NCBI RefSeq assembly: GCF_020687685.1
Contig: NZ_JAJEWM010000001.1
Coordinates: 930,001-994,000 of the forward strand
Origin: Tessaracoccus sp. OS52
GTDB taxonomy: Bacteria > Actinomycetota > Actinomycetes > Propionibacteriales > Propionibacteriaceae
Direction: 5' to 3'
DNA length: 64,000 bases
Shown here: positions 36,752 to 49,422 of the stretch, piece after piece
Layout of the letters: each line of letters starts with the position of its first letter
Numbering within the stretch: the first letter of the stretch is position 1
Position numbers and translations under genes: made by a program
Notes under the pieces: model-generated
Seen by the model: the letters and a program-made list of their open reading frames with translations, nothing else
The model's database searches: none
What the model was told of the DNA's origin: nothing

Positions 36752-37462
36752 ATGACCGGCAACGCCATCGAGGTGAGGGGGCTCACGAAGACCTACGGGC
36801 CGCTGCGCGCGCTGGACTCACTTGACCTGACCCTGCCCTACGGGCAGGTGGTGGGGCTGCTGGGCGAGAACGGGTGCGGCAAGACCACGCTGCTCAAGGT
36901 CCTCGCGGGCGTTCTGCAGGACCACGAAGGGTCCGTGTGGATCGCAGGCAGCCAACTGGGCCCGGAGTCGAAGGCGCGGGTCTCGTTCCTGCCGGATGCG
37001 AGCTTCCTGCCCGACTCGGCAAGGGTGAGCTACTGCCTGGACCTCTACGCCGACTTCTTCGCCGACTTCGACCGCGATGCTGCCGCCGACCTGGTCGGCT
37101 TCTTCGGGCTGGAGCAGTCGATGAAGCTCAAGCAGATGTCAAAGGGCATGCGGGAGAAGGTGCAGATCGCGCTCGCGATGTCGCGCAAGGCTCACGTCTA
37201 CCTGTTGGACGAGCCCATCTCGGGCGTCGACCCGGCGGCTCGGGACGTCATCCTCAAGGGGATCCTGCGCAACGTTTCCGAGGACTCCCTGCTGCTGGTC
37301 TCCACCCACCTCATCCACGACCTCGAGCCGATCCTCGACGCCGTCGTGATGATGCGCTACGGCAAGGTCCAGCTCACCGGCCAGGTCGACGACCTGCGCC
37401 ACGAGCACAACAAGAGCATCGACCAACTGTTCAAGGAGGTCTACCAATGGTCGGCAAACTGA
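36752..37462 (+). CDS. ABC transporter ATP-binding protein
   Basis: 236 aa from ATG 36752, which has AAGGAGG upstream; ATG 36704 in the same frame, inside the regulator gene, is also possible. Walker A is GENGCGKTT. The ABC signature is degenerate, reading MSKGMREKVQIALAM rather than LSGGQ, as is common in this exporter group. Walker B is VYLLDEPISGVDP and the H-loop STHLIHD. It energises the permease that follows, overlapping by 16 nt. Confidence 0.92.
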   Translation: MTGNAIEVRGLTKTYGPLRALDSLDLTLPYGQVVGLLGENGCGKTTLLKVLAGVLQDHEGSVWIAGSQLGPESKARVSFLPDASFLPDSARVSYCLDLYADFFADFDRDAAADLVGFFGLEQSMKLKQMSKGMREKVQIALAMSRKAHVYLLDEPISGVDPAARDVILKGILRNVSEDSLLLVSTHLIHDLEPILDAVVMMRYGKVQLTGQVDDLRHEHNKSIDQLFKEVYQWSAN

Positions 37463-38253
37463 TCAAGCACGAGGCCATCCGCACGCGTGGGCTGGTCCTG
37501 CAGATCCTCGGGGTGGCTACGCTGCTGGCCGCGGCCGGAGCACTGTTCGCCGCGACGCAGTGGCCCATGATCGCCCAACTCGGCCTGGTGATGGGCCTGT
37601 TGGCCACCATCGGGCTGGTCCCGGCCATCCAGCTGGCGCTTGGGATCGACTACTGGACCTCCAGCTACCGCCGCACCGGTTACTTCACCCAGACCCTGCC
37701 CATCAGGGGCTCAACCATCTACTGGGCGAAGCTGGCCTGGGCAGTGGTCGTGGTGATCGGCTCGGTGGTGTGGGGGCTTCTGCTGGGGCTGGTGACGTTC
37801 TTCGGGAACGCCGCGTCCCTGGGCCTGCGGCCTTTCGACGTCTTCGACATCGTCGGGGACTTCCTGACCGAGGCCGCCGCACTCATGCCCGGGTGGGCCT
37901 GGTTCGTGGTGCCGCTCCTGGTGCTGCTCGTGCTGACGATGACTCTCGTCCAGTACTTCTTCTGCGCTTCGGTTGGCAGCGAGAAGCGGTTCAACTCCAT
38001 GGGAATCGGCGGGCCGATCGTCGTGTGGGTGCTGCTGTACGTGGCCATGCAGCTGGCATTGATGGCGTTCATGATCGTCATCCCGCTCGGATTCGGGATG
38101 GACGGTGACACCCTGGGGCTGGTCGGTCTCAACTTCCTCGACGTGATGGTCACCGGCGATGATCCGGCGGCGATGCCGATCGGGTTCATCCCGGGCTTCC
38201 TGATCGCTGCGGTGATCCTGGTCTGGCGCACGACCGTCTCCTGGAACCGGTAG
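37447..38253 (+). CDS. ABC transporter permease of the GntR-controlled exporter
   Basis: 268 aa from ATG 37447 with AAGGAGG just upstream, inside the ATPase gene. About six membrane helices; the N-terminus MVGKLIKHEAIRTRG and the loop YFTQTLPIRGSTIYWAKL are typical of ABC-2-like permeases paired with YtrA regulators. Probably exports or expels an unknown compound such as a peptide antibiotic. Confidence 0.88.
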   Translation: MVGKLIKHEAIRTRGLVLQILGVATLLAAAGALFAATQWPMIAQLGLVMGLLATIGLVPAIQLALGIDYWTSSYRRTGYFTQTLPIRGSTIYWAKLAWAVVVVIGSVVWGLLLGLVTFFGNAASLGLRPFDVFDIVGDFLTEAAALMPGWAWFVVPLLVLLVLTMTLVQYFFCASVGSEKRFNSMGIGGPIVVWVLLYVAMQLALMAFMIVIPLGFGMDGDTLGLVGLNFLDVMVTGDDPAAMPIGFIPGFLIAAVILVWRTTVSWNR

Positions 38254-38277
38254 GTCAGCCTGGCCTGATGCAGGTCT

Positions 38278-38314
38278 GACGCCTCCCCGCAGCCCAGGGC
38301 TGTGGGGAGGCGTC
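38278..38314 (+). terminator. Strong bidirectional terminator
   Basis: GACGCCTCCCC (38278-38288) pairs with GGGGAGGCGTC (38304-38314), and CAGCCC/GGGCTG extends the stem inward to about 18 bp. It lies between the exporter permease and the convergent pdxH gene. Confidence 0.8.
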
Positions 38315-38318
38315 GCGC

Positions 38319-38984
38319 TCAGGGCGCCAGTCTGACCGACTCCCACCCGCGCGCAACCGAGGTGAACTGGATCCGGTCGTGCAGGCGCGACGGGCGACCC
38401 TGCCAGAACTCGATCTTCTCCGGTGCGACGACGAGGCCACCCCAGAACGGCGGGCGCGGCACCTCGGCACCCTCGAACCGGGCCTCGGCCTCGGCCACCC
38501 TCGCTTCAAGTTCCTGCCGTGACGCGATCGGCTGGCTCTGCCGGGATGCCCAGGCGCCGATCTGCGAGCCCCGGGGGCGCATCGAGAAGTACTCCTCGGA
38601 CACAGCCGCCGACGACCTGCGGACAGGGCCGTCGATGCGAACCTGGCGGTGGAGTTCCGGCCAGTGGAAATGCAGACACCCCCGCGGGTTCGCGTCCACC
38701 TCGCGGCCCTTGGCCGAGTCGTAGTTGGTGAAGAACAGGAATCCCGTCGGATCCCAGGCCTTCAGCAGCACCACCCGCGTCTCCGGCTGCCAGTTGCCGT
38801 CAGGTCCCGGGTGAGCGGTGGCCAGCGTCATCGCCGTCGCCTCGAACAGGCTCCCCGCGTCCTGGGCGTGGGTTGCGTCGTCCATCCAACGGGCGAACAG
38901 CTCGAAGGGGTCGGAGGCCTGACCGTCAGCCAGCGTTGCTGAGTCGTAGTTGAGCCGTCGGTTCCGCAGGTCGTGGACAGTCAT
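38319..38984 (-). CDS. pdxH: Pyridoxamine/pyridoxine 5'-phosphate oxidase
   Basis: 221 aa from ATG 38984 (the frame also has a start at 38999). FMN and substrate motifs: RVVLLKAWDPTGFLFFTNYDSAKG, a long central block HFHWPELHRQVRIDG, and the C-terminal signature EFWQGRPSRLHDRIQF. It oxidises pyridoxamine or pyridoxine phosphate to pyridoxal phosphate, the cofactor used by hemL among others. Monocistronic. Confidence 0.95.
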   Translation of the reverse strand: MTVHDLRNRRLNYDSATLADGQASDPFELFARWMDDATHAQDAGSLFEATAMTLATAHPGPDGNWQPETRVVLLKAWDPTGFLFFTNYDSAKGREVDANPRGCLHFHWPELHRQVRIDGPVRRSSAAVSEEYFSMRPRGSQIGAWASRQSQPIASRQELEARVAEAEARFEGAEVPRPPFWGGLVVAPEKIEFWQGRPSRLHDRIQFTSVARGWESVRLAP

Positions 38985-39073
38985 GTCCCCAGTCTGCACA
39001 CGGCAGAGGCGATTCCCGGGAGGTGGGGTGGCGTTCCTGCGATTGGAGGCCGGGCGGGCCTAGCCTTCACCGG

Positions 39074-39919
39074 GTGGATCGATACTCATCTGATGTGCTC
39101 GCACCCGGCTGGCAGAAGGCCCATCTGAAGCAGACCCGCGATGTCCCCGTCGAGTTGGACCTCGTCGTGGAGTTCGACGACTTCGTTGGCGCGGTCGTCG
39201 GCTGGGAGAACGGGATCGTGGTCCTGGAGGATCGTCGCGGCAAGCGTCGCAGCTTCCCCTTCGGCCCCGGGTTCCTGTTGGAGGGCCAGCCGGTGGCCCT
39301 GCGTCCGCCCCTGCGCAACGCCCCGCGCAAGCCCAAGTACACCGCCTCGGGCTCCCGGGCCACGACTGAGCCGGCGCAAGCGCGGGTGGCCCTGCCCAGC
39401 CGCATCTACGTCGAAGGACGCCACGACGCCGAACTGGTGGAGAAGGTCTGGGGCGACGACCTCCGCCACGTCGGCGTCGTCGTCGAGTTCCTCGGCGGGA
39501 TCGACGACCTGCCCGACGTCGTCGCGGAGTTCCGCCCCGAGCCCGGCCGTCGTCTGGGGGTGCTGGTGGACCACCTCGTGCCGGGGAGCAAGGAGTCGCG
39601 GATCGTCGCCCAGGTGCACAAGGCCGGGTTCCGCGACGTCGTGCTGGTCGAGGGGCATGAGTACATCGACGTCTGGCACGCCGTGAAGCCCGCCCGTGTC
39701 GGTCTCAAGGCCTGGCCCCAGATCCCACGCGACGTCGATTTCAAGAAGGGCACCCTGGCCGCCCTCGGGCTGCCGCATCACGACCAGGCCGACATCGCCC
39801 GGGGGTGGCAGGCCATCCTGGCCCGCGTGGGCAGTTGGCGGGACCTCGAACCGCACTTCAACACCCTGGTGGAACGGCTCATCGACTTCGTCACCCAGGA
39901 CCACCCGCAGGATGGCTGA
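39074..39919 (+). CDS. DUF3097 family protein with TOPRIM-like motif
   Basis: 281 aa from GTG 39074, chosen because the family starts DRYSSDVLA and TAGCCT (39061-39066) ends 7 nt upstream with no ribosome binding site. The C-terminal half contains IYVEGRHDAELVEKVWGDDL, then VVEFLGGIDDLPD and LGVLVDHLVPGSKESRI, resembling the Glu and Asp-x-Asp metal sites of TOPRIM domains. DUF3097 is actinobacterial and of unknown function; a nucleic-acid role is inference. Confidence 0.85.
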   Translation: MDRYSSDVLAPGWQKAHLKQTRDVPVELDLVVEFDDFVGAVVGWENGIVVLEDRRGKRRSFPFGPGFLLEGQPVALRPPLRNAPRKPKYTASGSRATTEPAQARVALPSRIYVEGRHDAELVEKVWGDDLRHVGVVVEFLGGIDDLPDVVAEFRPEPGRRLGVLVDHLVPGSKESRIVAQVHKAGFRDVVLVEGHEYIDVWHAVKPARVGLKAWPQIPRDVDFKKGTLAALGLPHHDQADIARGWQAILARVGSWRDLEPHFNTLVERLIDFVTQDHPQDG

Positions 39920-39975
39920 CCTCGTGCGATGCCAGGGGCGCAGGGCCTCCCGAGCACGACGATAGGGTGGGGCGC

Positions 39976-40749
39976 ATGGATACCGCCGCCGTCCTCGAGT
40001 TGATGAAGGAGACCGCCGAGGAGGTGATCACGCCCCGGTTCAGGAGCCTCGCCGCTGCCGACATCGAGACCAAGACCCACGAGGCCGACTTCGTCACGAT
40101 CGCCGACAAGGAGGCCGAGGAGCTGATCACGGCACGCCTGCGCGCGGCCAATCCGGATGCGCTGGTGGTGGGGGAGGAGGCCATCTTCGCCGACCCCAAA
40201 CTGCGGGACCTGCTGCCGAACGCGGACCACGCCTTCATCATCGACCCCATCGACGGCACCGCGAACTTCGTGCGCGGCAAGGACGAGCACGGCGTGATCA
40301 TCGCCGAGACGCGTGGTGGCGTGACCACCCGCGGCTGGATCTGGCAGCCGCAGACCGGGCGCGCCTACGTCGCCGAGCGCGGCGCGGGCCTGCGGATGAA
40401 CGACGAGGCGGTCGTCCCTGAGAAGCACGACCGCCTGCCGCTCGGGGCCTCCTCCAAGAACGCCCATCTTGGGTTCACCGGCGACGGCGCACTGAGCCCC
40501 GTGGTGCACACCAAGTTCGCGTGCTGCTTCGACTACCCGGCGGTGCTGCACGGGGAGTTCGACTACGTCTACTACATGTCACTGCAGCCCTGGGACCATC
40601 TGGCGGGGTCCCTGATGCTGACCGAGAACGGCGGCGTGAGCCGCACCATGGACGGGTTGGCCTACTCGGTGCTGTCCCGTTCCCGGGGACTTCTGGTGGC
40701 CAACGACGTGCTCGTCTGGATGGCGGCCCAGCAGCACTGGAAGCTCTGA
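39976..40749 (+). CDS. Inositol-monophosphatase-family phosphatase (histidinol-phosphatase-like)
   Basis: 257 aa. Metal-binding motifs of the family: DFVTIADKEAEE, GEEAIF (GEE), IIDPIDGTANFVRG (DPIDGT) and the late WDHLAGSLML (WDxxAG). It removes phosphate from a small sugar alcohol phosphate; actinobacterial relatives serve as HisN histidinol-phosphatase, but this cannot be settled from sequence. TAGGGT (39963-39968) ends 7 nt before the ATG, suggesting leaderless translation. Confidence 0.9.
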   Translation: MDTAAVLELMKETAEEVITPRFRSLAAADIETKTHEADFVTIADKEAEELITARLRAANPDALVVGEEAIFADPKLRDLLPNADHAFIIDPIDGTANFVRGKDEHGVIIAETRGGVTTRGWIWQPQTGRAYVAERGAGLRMNDEAVVPEKHDRLPLGASSKNAHLGFTGDGALSPVVHTKFACCFDYPAVLHGEFDYVYYMSLQPWDHLAGSLMLTENGGVSRTMDGLAYSVLSRSRGLLVANDVLVWMAAQQHWKL

Positions 40750-40750
40750 C

Positions 40751-41590
40751 TCACAGCCCCGTGATCGGCAGCTGCGTGCGGGGCTTGATTCCCTTGGCCT
40801 CGAGCTCGGCGTAGACCAGCGGGAGTGCTACGGCCAGCGTCTCGGTGCTGAAGGGCCACTCGGCCGCGGCCGCGGCGTCGGAGAGCTTGGTTCCCTGCTG
40901 GATCAGGTACTCGGTGTTTCCGTAGAGCATCCCGACGTGGGCTCGCTGGATGAAGCCGAAGTTGCGGTCGACGACGTCGCCGTGGCCGGGGACGAATCTG
41001 GTGTGCTCATTGGCCGCCCCCAGCACGCCGTCGAGGGCGGTCGGCCAGTTGCTGATGTTGGAGGTCGGGTCGAACTGCGGATCCGCGCCCTCCTCGAGCA
41101 TGTCTCCGGCGAACGTGATGTTCTCCCCGGGGACGAGGACGAACACGTCGCAGTTGGTGTGGCCGCCGCCGAAGTGGACGAGTTCAACCCGCTGCCCGCC
41201 GAGATCCACGGCACGGGCGATCGAGAAGGTCTCCGTGGGGCGAGGCAGCTCCTGCAGCCCCTGTTCCGCGGCCTTCGCGAGCGTCTCCGACGACGGTTCG
41301 GTGATCGCAAGGTTCTCGTGCGCGATGCTGGTGACTGCTCCCATGCCCGCGATCCCGAACCAGTGGTCCCAGTGGTTGTGGGTCACCGCGACGTGCGTGA
41401 CCGGAACGCCCGCCCTGGCCGTCGCCGACGACAGCAGCGCTTCCCCCTGCTCGGGTGAGGAGCCGGCGTCCACGAGCATCGCGGCAGCGTCGCCGACGAC
41501 GAGCCCGACGTTGACCGCGGCCGGCTCCAGGGTGGTGACGAAGACGCGGGGCGTGAGTTCGAGCCAGTTGATGGCGGGGGTTGCTGACAT
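40751..41590 (-). CDS. Metallo-beta-lactamase-fold hydrolase
   Basis: 279 aa. Zinc ligands: HNHWDH (HxHxDH), GGGHTNCDVF, FAGDMLEEG and PGHGDV. The order and spacing resemble class B beta-lactamase-like and quinoprotein-relay hydrolases more than glyoxalase II. No signal peptide, so cytoplasmic. Divergent from a TetR gene with a palindrome between them, suggesting that the TetR controls it. Stops one base from the convergent phosphatase gene. Confidence 0.88.
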   Translation of the reverse strand: MSATPAINWLELTPRVFVTTLEPAAVNVGLVVGDAAAMLVDAGSSPEQGEALLSSATARAGVPVTHVAVTHNHWDHWFGIAGMGAVTSIAHENLAITEPSSETLAKAAEQGLQELPRPTETFSIARAVDLGGQRVELVHFGGGHTNCDVFVLVPGENITFAGDMLEEGADPQFDPTSNISNWPTALDGVLGAANEHTRFVPGHGDVVDRNFGFIQRAHVGMLYGNTEYLIQQGTKLSDAAAAAEWPFSTETLAVALPLVYAELEAKGIKPRTQLPITGL

Positions 41591-41615
41591 GAGGCCAGAC
41601 TATGCCGAACTGCAT

Positions 41616-41644
41616 CTTTACAACGGAAAGTTGCCACTGTAAAG
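41616..41644. promoter_or_regulatory. Palindromic operator between MBL hydrolase and TetR genes
   Basis: CTTTACA (41616-41622) and TGTAAAG (41638-41644) form a perfect 7-bp inverted repeat with a 15-nt centre, in the 62-bp gap between divergent genes and 9 nt before the TetR ATG. Typical size and place for a TetR dimer site. Its AT-rich arms stand out from the GC-rich surroundings. Confidence 0.65.
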
Positions 41645-41652
41645 TTTCAGTC

Positions 41653-42234
41653 ATGGCTGACACCTATCACCACGGCGACCTGCGTCGCGCTGTCCTGGAC
41701 CGGGCTCTGCAGGTGATCGCCGGGGCCGGTCCGGAGCACCTCTCGCTGCGGGGGATCGCCCAGGACCTGGGGGTCTCGCACACCGCCCCCAGGCACCACT
41801 TCGGATCCCGCGACGGCGTCCTGACGGCGATCGCCATCGAGGGCTTCGACGCACTCTCCGATGCTTTGGACACAACCAGCTCCCGTGGCGGGTCCCTGCT
41901 TGACCTGGGTGTGGCCTACGTCGAGTTCGCCGTCTCGCATCCCGCCCACTTCGCGGTCATGTTCCGCCCTGACCTGCTGTTGGAGGACCCCGAACTGACC
42001 AGGGCCGGGGAGCGCGCCTTCTCGAAGCTGCGCGGTGGGGTCGAATCGTTGGGTGAGGGCGCTACAGCGGCGGACGAACGTGCGGCCGTCGTAGCCGGCT
42101 GGTCCCTGGTCCACGGGCTCTCGACGCTCGCTCTCACCGGCAGCCTCGCGCGCGCCAAGGTCGCCCCGGAGTCGCCGGAGGAGCTCGCGGACCTCGCCCG
42201 GCGCGCCGCGGCGATGCTCTACTCCGGCCGATGA
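41653..42234 (+). CDS. TetR-family transcriptional regulator
   Basis: 193 aa from ATG 41653. The helix-turn-helix domain is YHHGDLRRAVLDRALQVI...LRGIAQDLGVSHTAPRHHFGSRDGVLTAIA, close to the TetR_C_33/WHG-type group. The C-terminal ligand domain contains VSHPAHFAVMFRPDLL. It probably represses itself, the divergent MBL hydrolase and the membrane protein that follows. The ligand is unknown. Confidence 0.92.
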   Translation: MADTYHHGDLRRAVLDRALQVIAGAGPEHLSLRGIAQDLGVSHTAPRHHFGSRDGVLTAIAIEGFDALSDALDTTSSRGGSLLDLGVAYVEFAVSHPAHFAVMFRPDLLLEDPELTRAGERAFSKLRGGVESLGEGATAADERAAVVAGWSLVHGLSTLALTGSLARAKVAPESPEELADLARRAAAMLYSGR

Positions 42235-42291
42235 CCACGACCGCCTTGGAACCCTCGCAGCCAACATCCCAATCCCAAGAGAGGCACTTTG

Positions 42292-42684
42292 ATGTCCAAC
42301 CAAGCCATCGGAATCGTCCTGCTGACCGTGGTCGCGATCGCGTGGGGCGGGTCCTTCCTGCTTCGCGTGGTGAGCGGCAAGGTGCGCACGAACGAACTGC
42401 AACGGGCCTACTTCCGGGCCGGTCACGCCCACGCCGGGGTGCTGGTGATCCTCGGGCTGGTGGTCCAGCTCCTCCTGCGTGACCAGGGCGTCCCCGGATG
42501 GGCCGAAGCGCTGGCGAGCGGGGTGCTGGTAGGTGCCATCCTGATGCCACTGGGGTTCTTCCTGTCGGTCCTCGGCGAGGATCCGAAGGAGCCCAACGCC
42601 ATGAGGTGGTCAATAGTGGCGGGCGGGGTGGCGGTGGTGCTCGGGGTGATCGGGGCCGGCGTCGGGCTGATCGCGGCGGCCTGA
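42292..42684 (+). CDS. Small four-helix membrane protein (unknown function)
   Basis: 130 aa from ATG 42292 with AGAGAGG upstream. Four hydrophobic segments and a conserved-looking YFRAGHAHAGVLVILGL stretch in which two His residues enter a helix, suggesting metal or haem contact. I do not recognise the family. It lies 57 nt after the TetR gene and may share its control. Confidence 0.7.
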   Translation: MSNQAIGIVLLTVVAIAWGGSFLLRVVSGKVRTNELQRAYFRAGHAHAGVLVILGLVVQLLLRDQGVPGWAEALASGVLVGAILMPLGFFLSVLGEDPKEPNAMRWSIVAGGVAVVLGVIGAGVGLIAAA

Positions 42685-42746
42685 GGCACTCCCGCGCGGA
42701 TTGGCCTACCTCCCCTTACGATTCGGAAAGCACGCGCAACCGGAAC

Positions 42747-42777
42747 TACACTGGCACTCGCATCCCGTGAGTGCCAG
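42747..42777 (+). promoter_or_regulatory. CIRCE operator and -10 of hrcA-dnaJ
   Basis: CTGGCACTC (42751-42759), nine bases, GAGTGCCAG (42769-42777): a perfect 9-9-9 CIRCE element, the binding site of HrcA. A TACACT hexamer (42747-42752) overlaps its left arm, so HrcA would block the promoter directly. GGAGGTGAAG precedes the hrcA ATG. Confidence 0.92.
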
Positions 42778-42796
42778 AATCAGACCGGAGGTGAAG

Positions 42797-43810
42797 ATGC
42801 TCGACGACCGCAAGCTGGCCGTGCTGCGCGCCATCGTCACCGACTACGTGGACCGTCGCGAGCCCGTGGGGTCCAAGGCCCTCGTCGACCGCCACCAACT
42901 GGACGTGTCCTCGGCCACCGTGCGCAACGACATGGCCGTGCTGGAGGAGGAGGGCTACATCATGCAGCCCCACACCAGCGCTGGTCGGATCCCCACGGAC
43001 AAGGGCTATCGGCTGTTCGTGGACCGCCTGGCAGGGATCAAGCCGCTGTCGCCCGCCGAGCGTCGCGCCATCTCCACCTTCCTGTCCGGGGCCATGGACA
43101 TGGACGACCTCGTCACCCGGACGGTGCGGCTGCTGGCACAGCTCACCCGCCAGGTGGCAATCGTGCAGTACCCGATCGCGCAGCGCGCGGTCGTCCGCCA
43201 CGTGGAACTGGTCCCGCTCACCAACGACCGCCTGCTGGTGCTGGTGGTCAACTCCGCGGGCCGCGTGGACCAGACCGTGCTGGAGTTCCAGGTGCCCGAC
43301 GAGCAGCTCCTGGCCCCGATCCGTGGCCGGTTGCTGGAGGCCGTCGTCGGGCACACCGCCGCCGATGCGGCCCAGGCACTGGGGCGGGCCCTCGACGAGT
43401 TCTCGCCGTCGGACCGCGCGCTCGCCGCGCCCATCGTCGCCACGCTGCTGGAGCTGCTGGGCCCGGAGCACGCCGCCCACGTCGTGGTCGCCGGTGTCCC
43501 CAACGTCGCGTCCTTCGACGCCAACTTCCAGAACAATTTTCGGCCGCTGCTGGAGGCGCTGGAGGAGCAGGTGGTCCTGCTTCGCCTGCTGAGCGAGGCC
43601 TCCGGCGACGACGTGACCATCCGGATCGGGCAGGAGAACAAGGCCGAGGGTTTCCAGTCCACCTCCCTCGTGGCCTCCGGGTACGGTTCCGGAGGCGACC
43701 TGAGCGCCAGCCTCGGGATCGTCGGACCCACCCGCATGGACTACCCAACGACCATCGCATCCGTCCGCGCCGTCGCGCGGTACGTGAGCCGATTCCTGAC
43801 GGAAGGCTGA
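42797..43810 (+). CDS. hrcA: Heat-inducible transcription repressor HrcA
   Basis: 337 aa from ATG 42797; an in-frame GTG two codons earlier is possible. The winged-helix N-terminus is LDDRKLAVLRAIVTDYV...SSATVRNDMAVLEEEGYI, followed by the family's QPHTSAGRIPTDKGYRLFVD and the C-terminal GPTRMDYPTTIASVRAVARY. HrcA represses chaperone genes and is refolded by GroE. The CIRCE element upstream shows autoregulation together with dnaJ. Confidence 0.97.
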   Translation: MLDDRKLAVLRAIVTDYVDRREPVGSKALVDRHQLDVSSATVRNDMAVLEEEGYIMQPHTSAGRIPTDKGYRLFVDRLAGIKPLSPAERRAISTFLSGAMDMDDLVTRTVRLLAQLTRQVAIVQYPIAQRAVVRHVELVPLTNDRLLVLVVNSAGRVDQTVLEFQVPDEQLLAPIRGRLLEAVVGHTAADAAQALGRALDEFSPSDRALAAPIVATLLELLGPEHAAHVVVAGVPNVASFDANFQNNFRPLLEALEEQVVLLRLLSEASGDDVTIRIGQENKAEGFQSTSLVASGYGSGGDLSASLGIVGPTRMDYPTTIASVRAVARYVSRFLTEG

Positions 43811-43820
43811 ACCAACCCGC

Positions 43821-44983
43821 ATGAGCAAGGACTACTACGGCATTCTCGGGCTCGACCAGGACGCAACCGCCGAGCAGATCAAGAAGGCCTACCGCAAGCA
43901 GGCGATGAAGGTGCACCCCGACGTCGCCCAGGACGACGACGCCGCGGACAAGTTCAAGGAACTCAACGAGGCCTACGAGGTCCTGAGCGACCCGAACAAG
44001 CGCGCCGTCTACGACCGCGGCGGGGATCCGATGTCCAACCAGGGCGCCGGGTTCTCCGGCTTCGGTGGCGGCTTCGCGGGCGGGTTCGACTTCTCCAACC
44101 TCGTCGACGCCATGTTCGGTGCCCAGGGCACGCGCGGGCCTCGATCCCGGGTGCGTCAGGGTCAGGACGCGCTGATCCGGGTCCGGCTCCAGCTCCACGA
44201 GGCGGTTTTCGGCACCACGAAGTCCATCAAGGTCGACACCGCGGTGGTCTGTCCGAAGTGCCAGGGCCGCGGCGGCGAGCCAGGCTCCGAGCCGGTGACC
44301 TGCGCCACCTGTGACGGCAACGGTGAGGTCTCCCAGATCCAGCGCAGCTTCATCGGCGACATCCGCACCTCACAACCCTGCCCCACCTGTCGCGGTTACG
44401 GAACCATCATCCCGCGCCCCTGCGGTGAGTGCTCCGGCGAGGGGCGGGTGCGTTCCGTGCGCAACATCTCGGTGCGAATCCCCGCGGGTGTGAGCACCGG
44501 CATCCGCATCCACCTGGAGAGCCAGGGCGAGGTCGGGCCGGGTGGCGGTCCCGCGGGCGACCTGTACGTCGAGATCCAGGTGGCCGAGCACGAGACGTTC
44601 CGGCGCGACGGCGACAACCTCGAAATGGTCGTGAAACTGCCGATGACCGCTGCGGCGCTCGGTACCACGGTCGACGTGGCCACCCTGGAGGCCGAGTGGG
44701 AGAACTCCGACGAGGCCGACCGCTCGGTGGCCGTCGAGGTTCCGGCAGGCACGCAGTCGGGCACACGGATCGCCATCAAGAACCGGGGCGTCCCCAAGCT
44801 GCGTGGCGGCGGCCGGGGAGACCTCGGCATCACCCTGTTGGTCCAGACGCCGACCAAGCTCGACGACCGCCAGCGCGAAATCATTCGGGAGCTGGCCGAG
44901 GCCCGCAACGAGACCCTCGGCGAGGTGGAGGCCCACAGCGGCCACAAGGGCGGCGTCCTGGGCTGGTTGCGGGAGACCTTCAA

Positions 44984-44987
<4 letters not shown>
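43821..44987 (+). CDS. dnaJ: Co-chaperone DnaJ
   Basis: 388 aa. J domain with HPD (MKVHPDVAQ), a Gly/Phe-rich stretch (GAGFSGFGGGFAGGFDF), four zinc-binding repeats (CPKCQGRG, CATCDGNG, CPTCRGYG, CGECSGEG), then two substrate-binding beta domains. It delivers unfolded proteins to DnaK. Starts 10 nt after hrcA under the same CIRCE control. No dnaK is in the window; actinobacteria often have a second dnaJ beside dnaK elsewhere. Confidence 0.97.
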
Positions 44988-48611
<3,624 letters not shown>

Positions 48612-48638
48612 AGTCGGGGGCCTACCGAAGGAGGCCGG

Positions 48639-49421
48639 ATGCCGAACAAGCGCCGAGTACTGATCACCGGAGCCACCGGGGGGATCGGGCTGCTGCTCGT
48701 CGAGCGGTTGGCGGGGGACTACGAGCTCATCCAACACGGCAGGACCCCTGCCAATGAGGAACAGGAGCGGGTGCTCCGCAAAGCAGACGTCACCCGGCTG
48801 GACGACATCGTGCCGCTCATGGAGGGGGTCGACACCGTCTGCCACCTGGCTGGGGCCGCGTCGCCCGAGTCGGACTGGGATGACGTCCTGAGCGCCAACA
48901 TCATCGGCACCCGCAACGTGCTGGAGGCAGCCCGCCTGGCAGGGGTCCGGCGTGTGGTCTATGCCTCCTCCAACCACGCCATGGGAATGTACGACCGGCT
49001 TGAGCAGTGGCCGGTGTACCCGCACCACCTTCCCAGGGGCGACTCGCTCTACGGGGTGTCCAAGGGCTTCGGTGAACTGCTCGGGCGCTTCTACCACGAC
49101 GAGCATGGCCTGGACTTCATCGCCCTGCGGATCGGATGGGTCACCGAGGACCCGCTGGCCGCCGACGAGGACGTGTTGCGCGCCATGTGGCTCAGCCCCG
49201 ACGACACCGAGCGGGTCTTCCGGAGATCGATCGAGGCCGAAGTCCGCTTCGGCCTGTACTACGCGGTCTCAGACAACCCCAACCGGCGCTGGGACCTGAC
49301 CAACACGATGCTCGAGCTGGGCTACCGCCCCGAGGACTCGTGGTCTGATCTGCCCGGTGCGGAGGAACACGTGGTCGAGGGCGGTGCCGGGGTGCCCGAC
49401 AGCTGGCCAGAGGGTTCCTGA
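48639..49421 (+). CDS. NAD-dependent epimerase/dehydratase, uronate-dehydrogenase-like
   Basis: 260 aa. Rossmann motif LITGATGGIGLLL (GxxGxxG), catalytic YGVSKGFGE (YxxxK), and SSNHAMGMY in place of the usual SS-Tyr region. SSNHxxGxY together with LRIGW and a following LSPDDTER segment recalls uronate dehydrogenases, which oxidise glucuronate or galacturonate to the lactone. GAAGGAGG precedes the ATG. Confidence 0.75.
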   Translation: MPNKRRVLITGATGGIGLLLVERLAGDYELIQHGRTPANEEQERVLRKADVTRLDDIVPLMEGVDTVCHLAGAASPESDWDDVLSANIIGTRNVLEAARLAGVRRVVYASSNHAMGMYDRLEQWPVYPHHLPRGDSLYGVSKGFGELLGRFYHDEHGLDFIALRIGWVTEDPLAADEDVLRAMWLSPDDTERVFRRSIEAEVRFGLYYAVSDNPNRRWDLTNTMLELGYRPEDSWSDLPGAEEHVVEGGAGVPDSWPEGS

Positions 49422-49422
49422 C

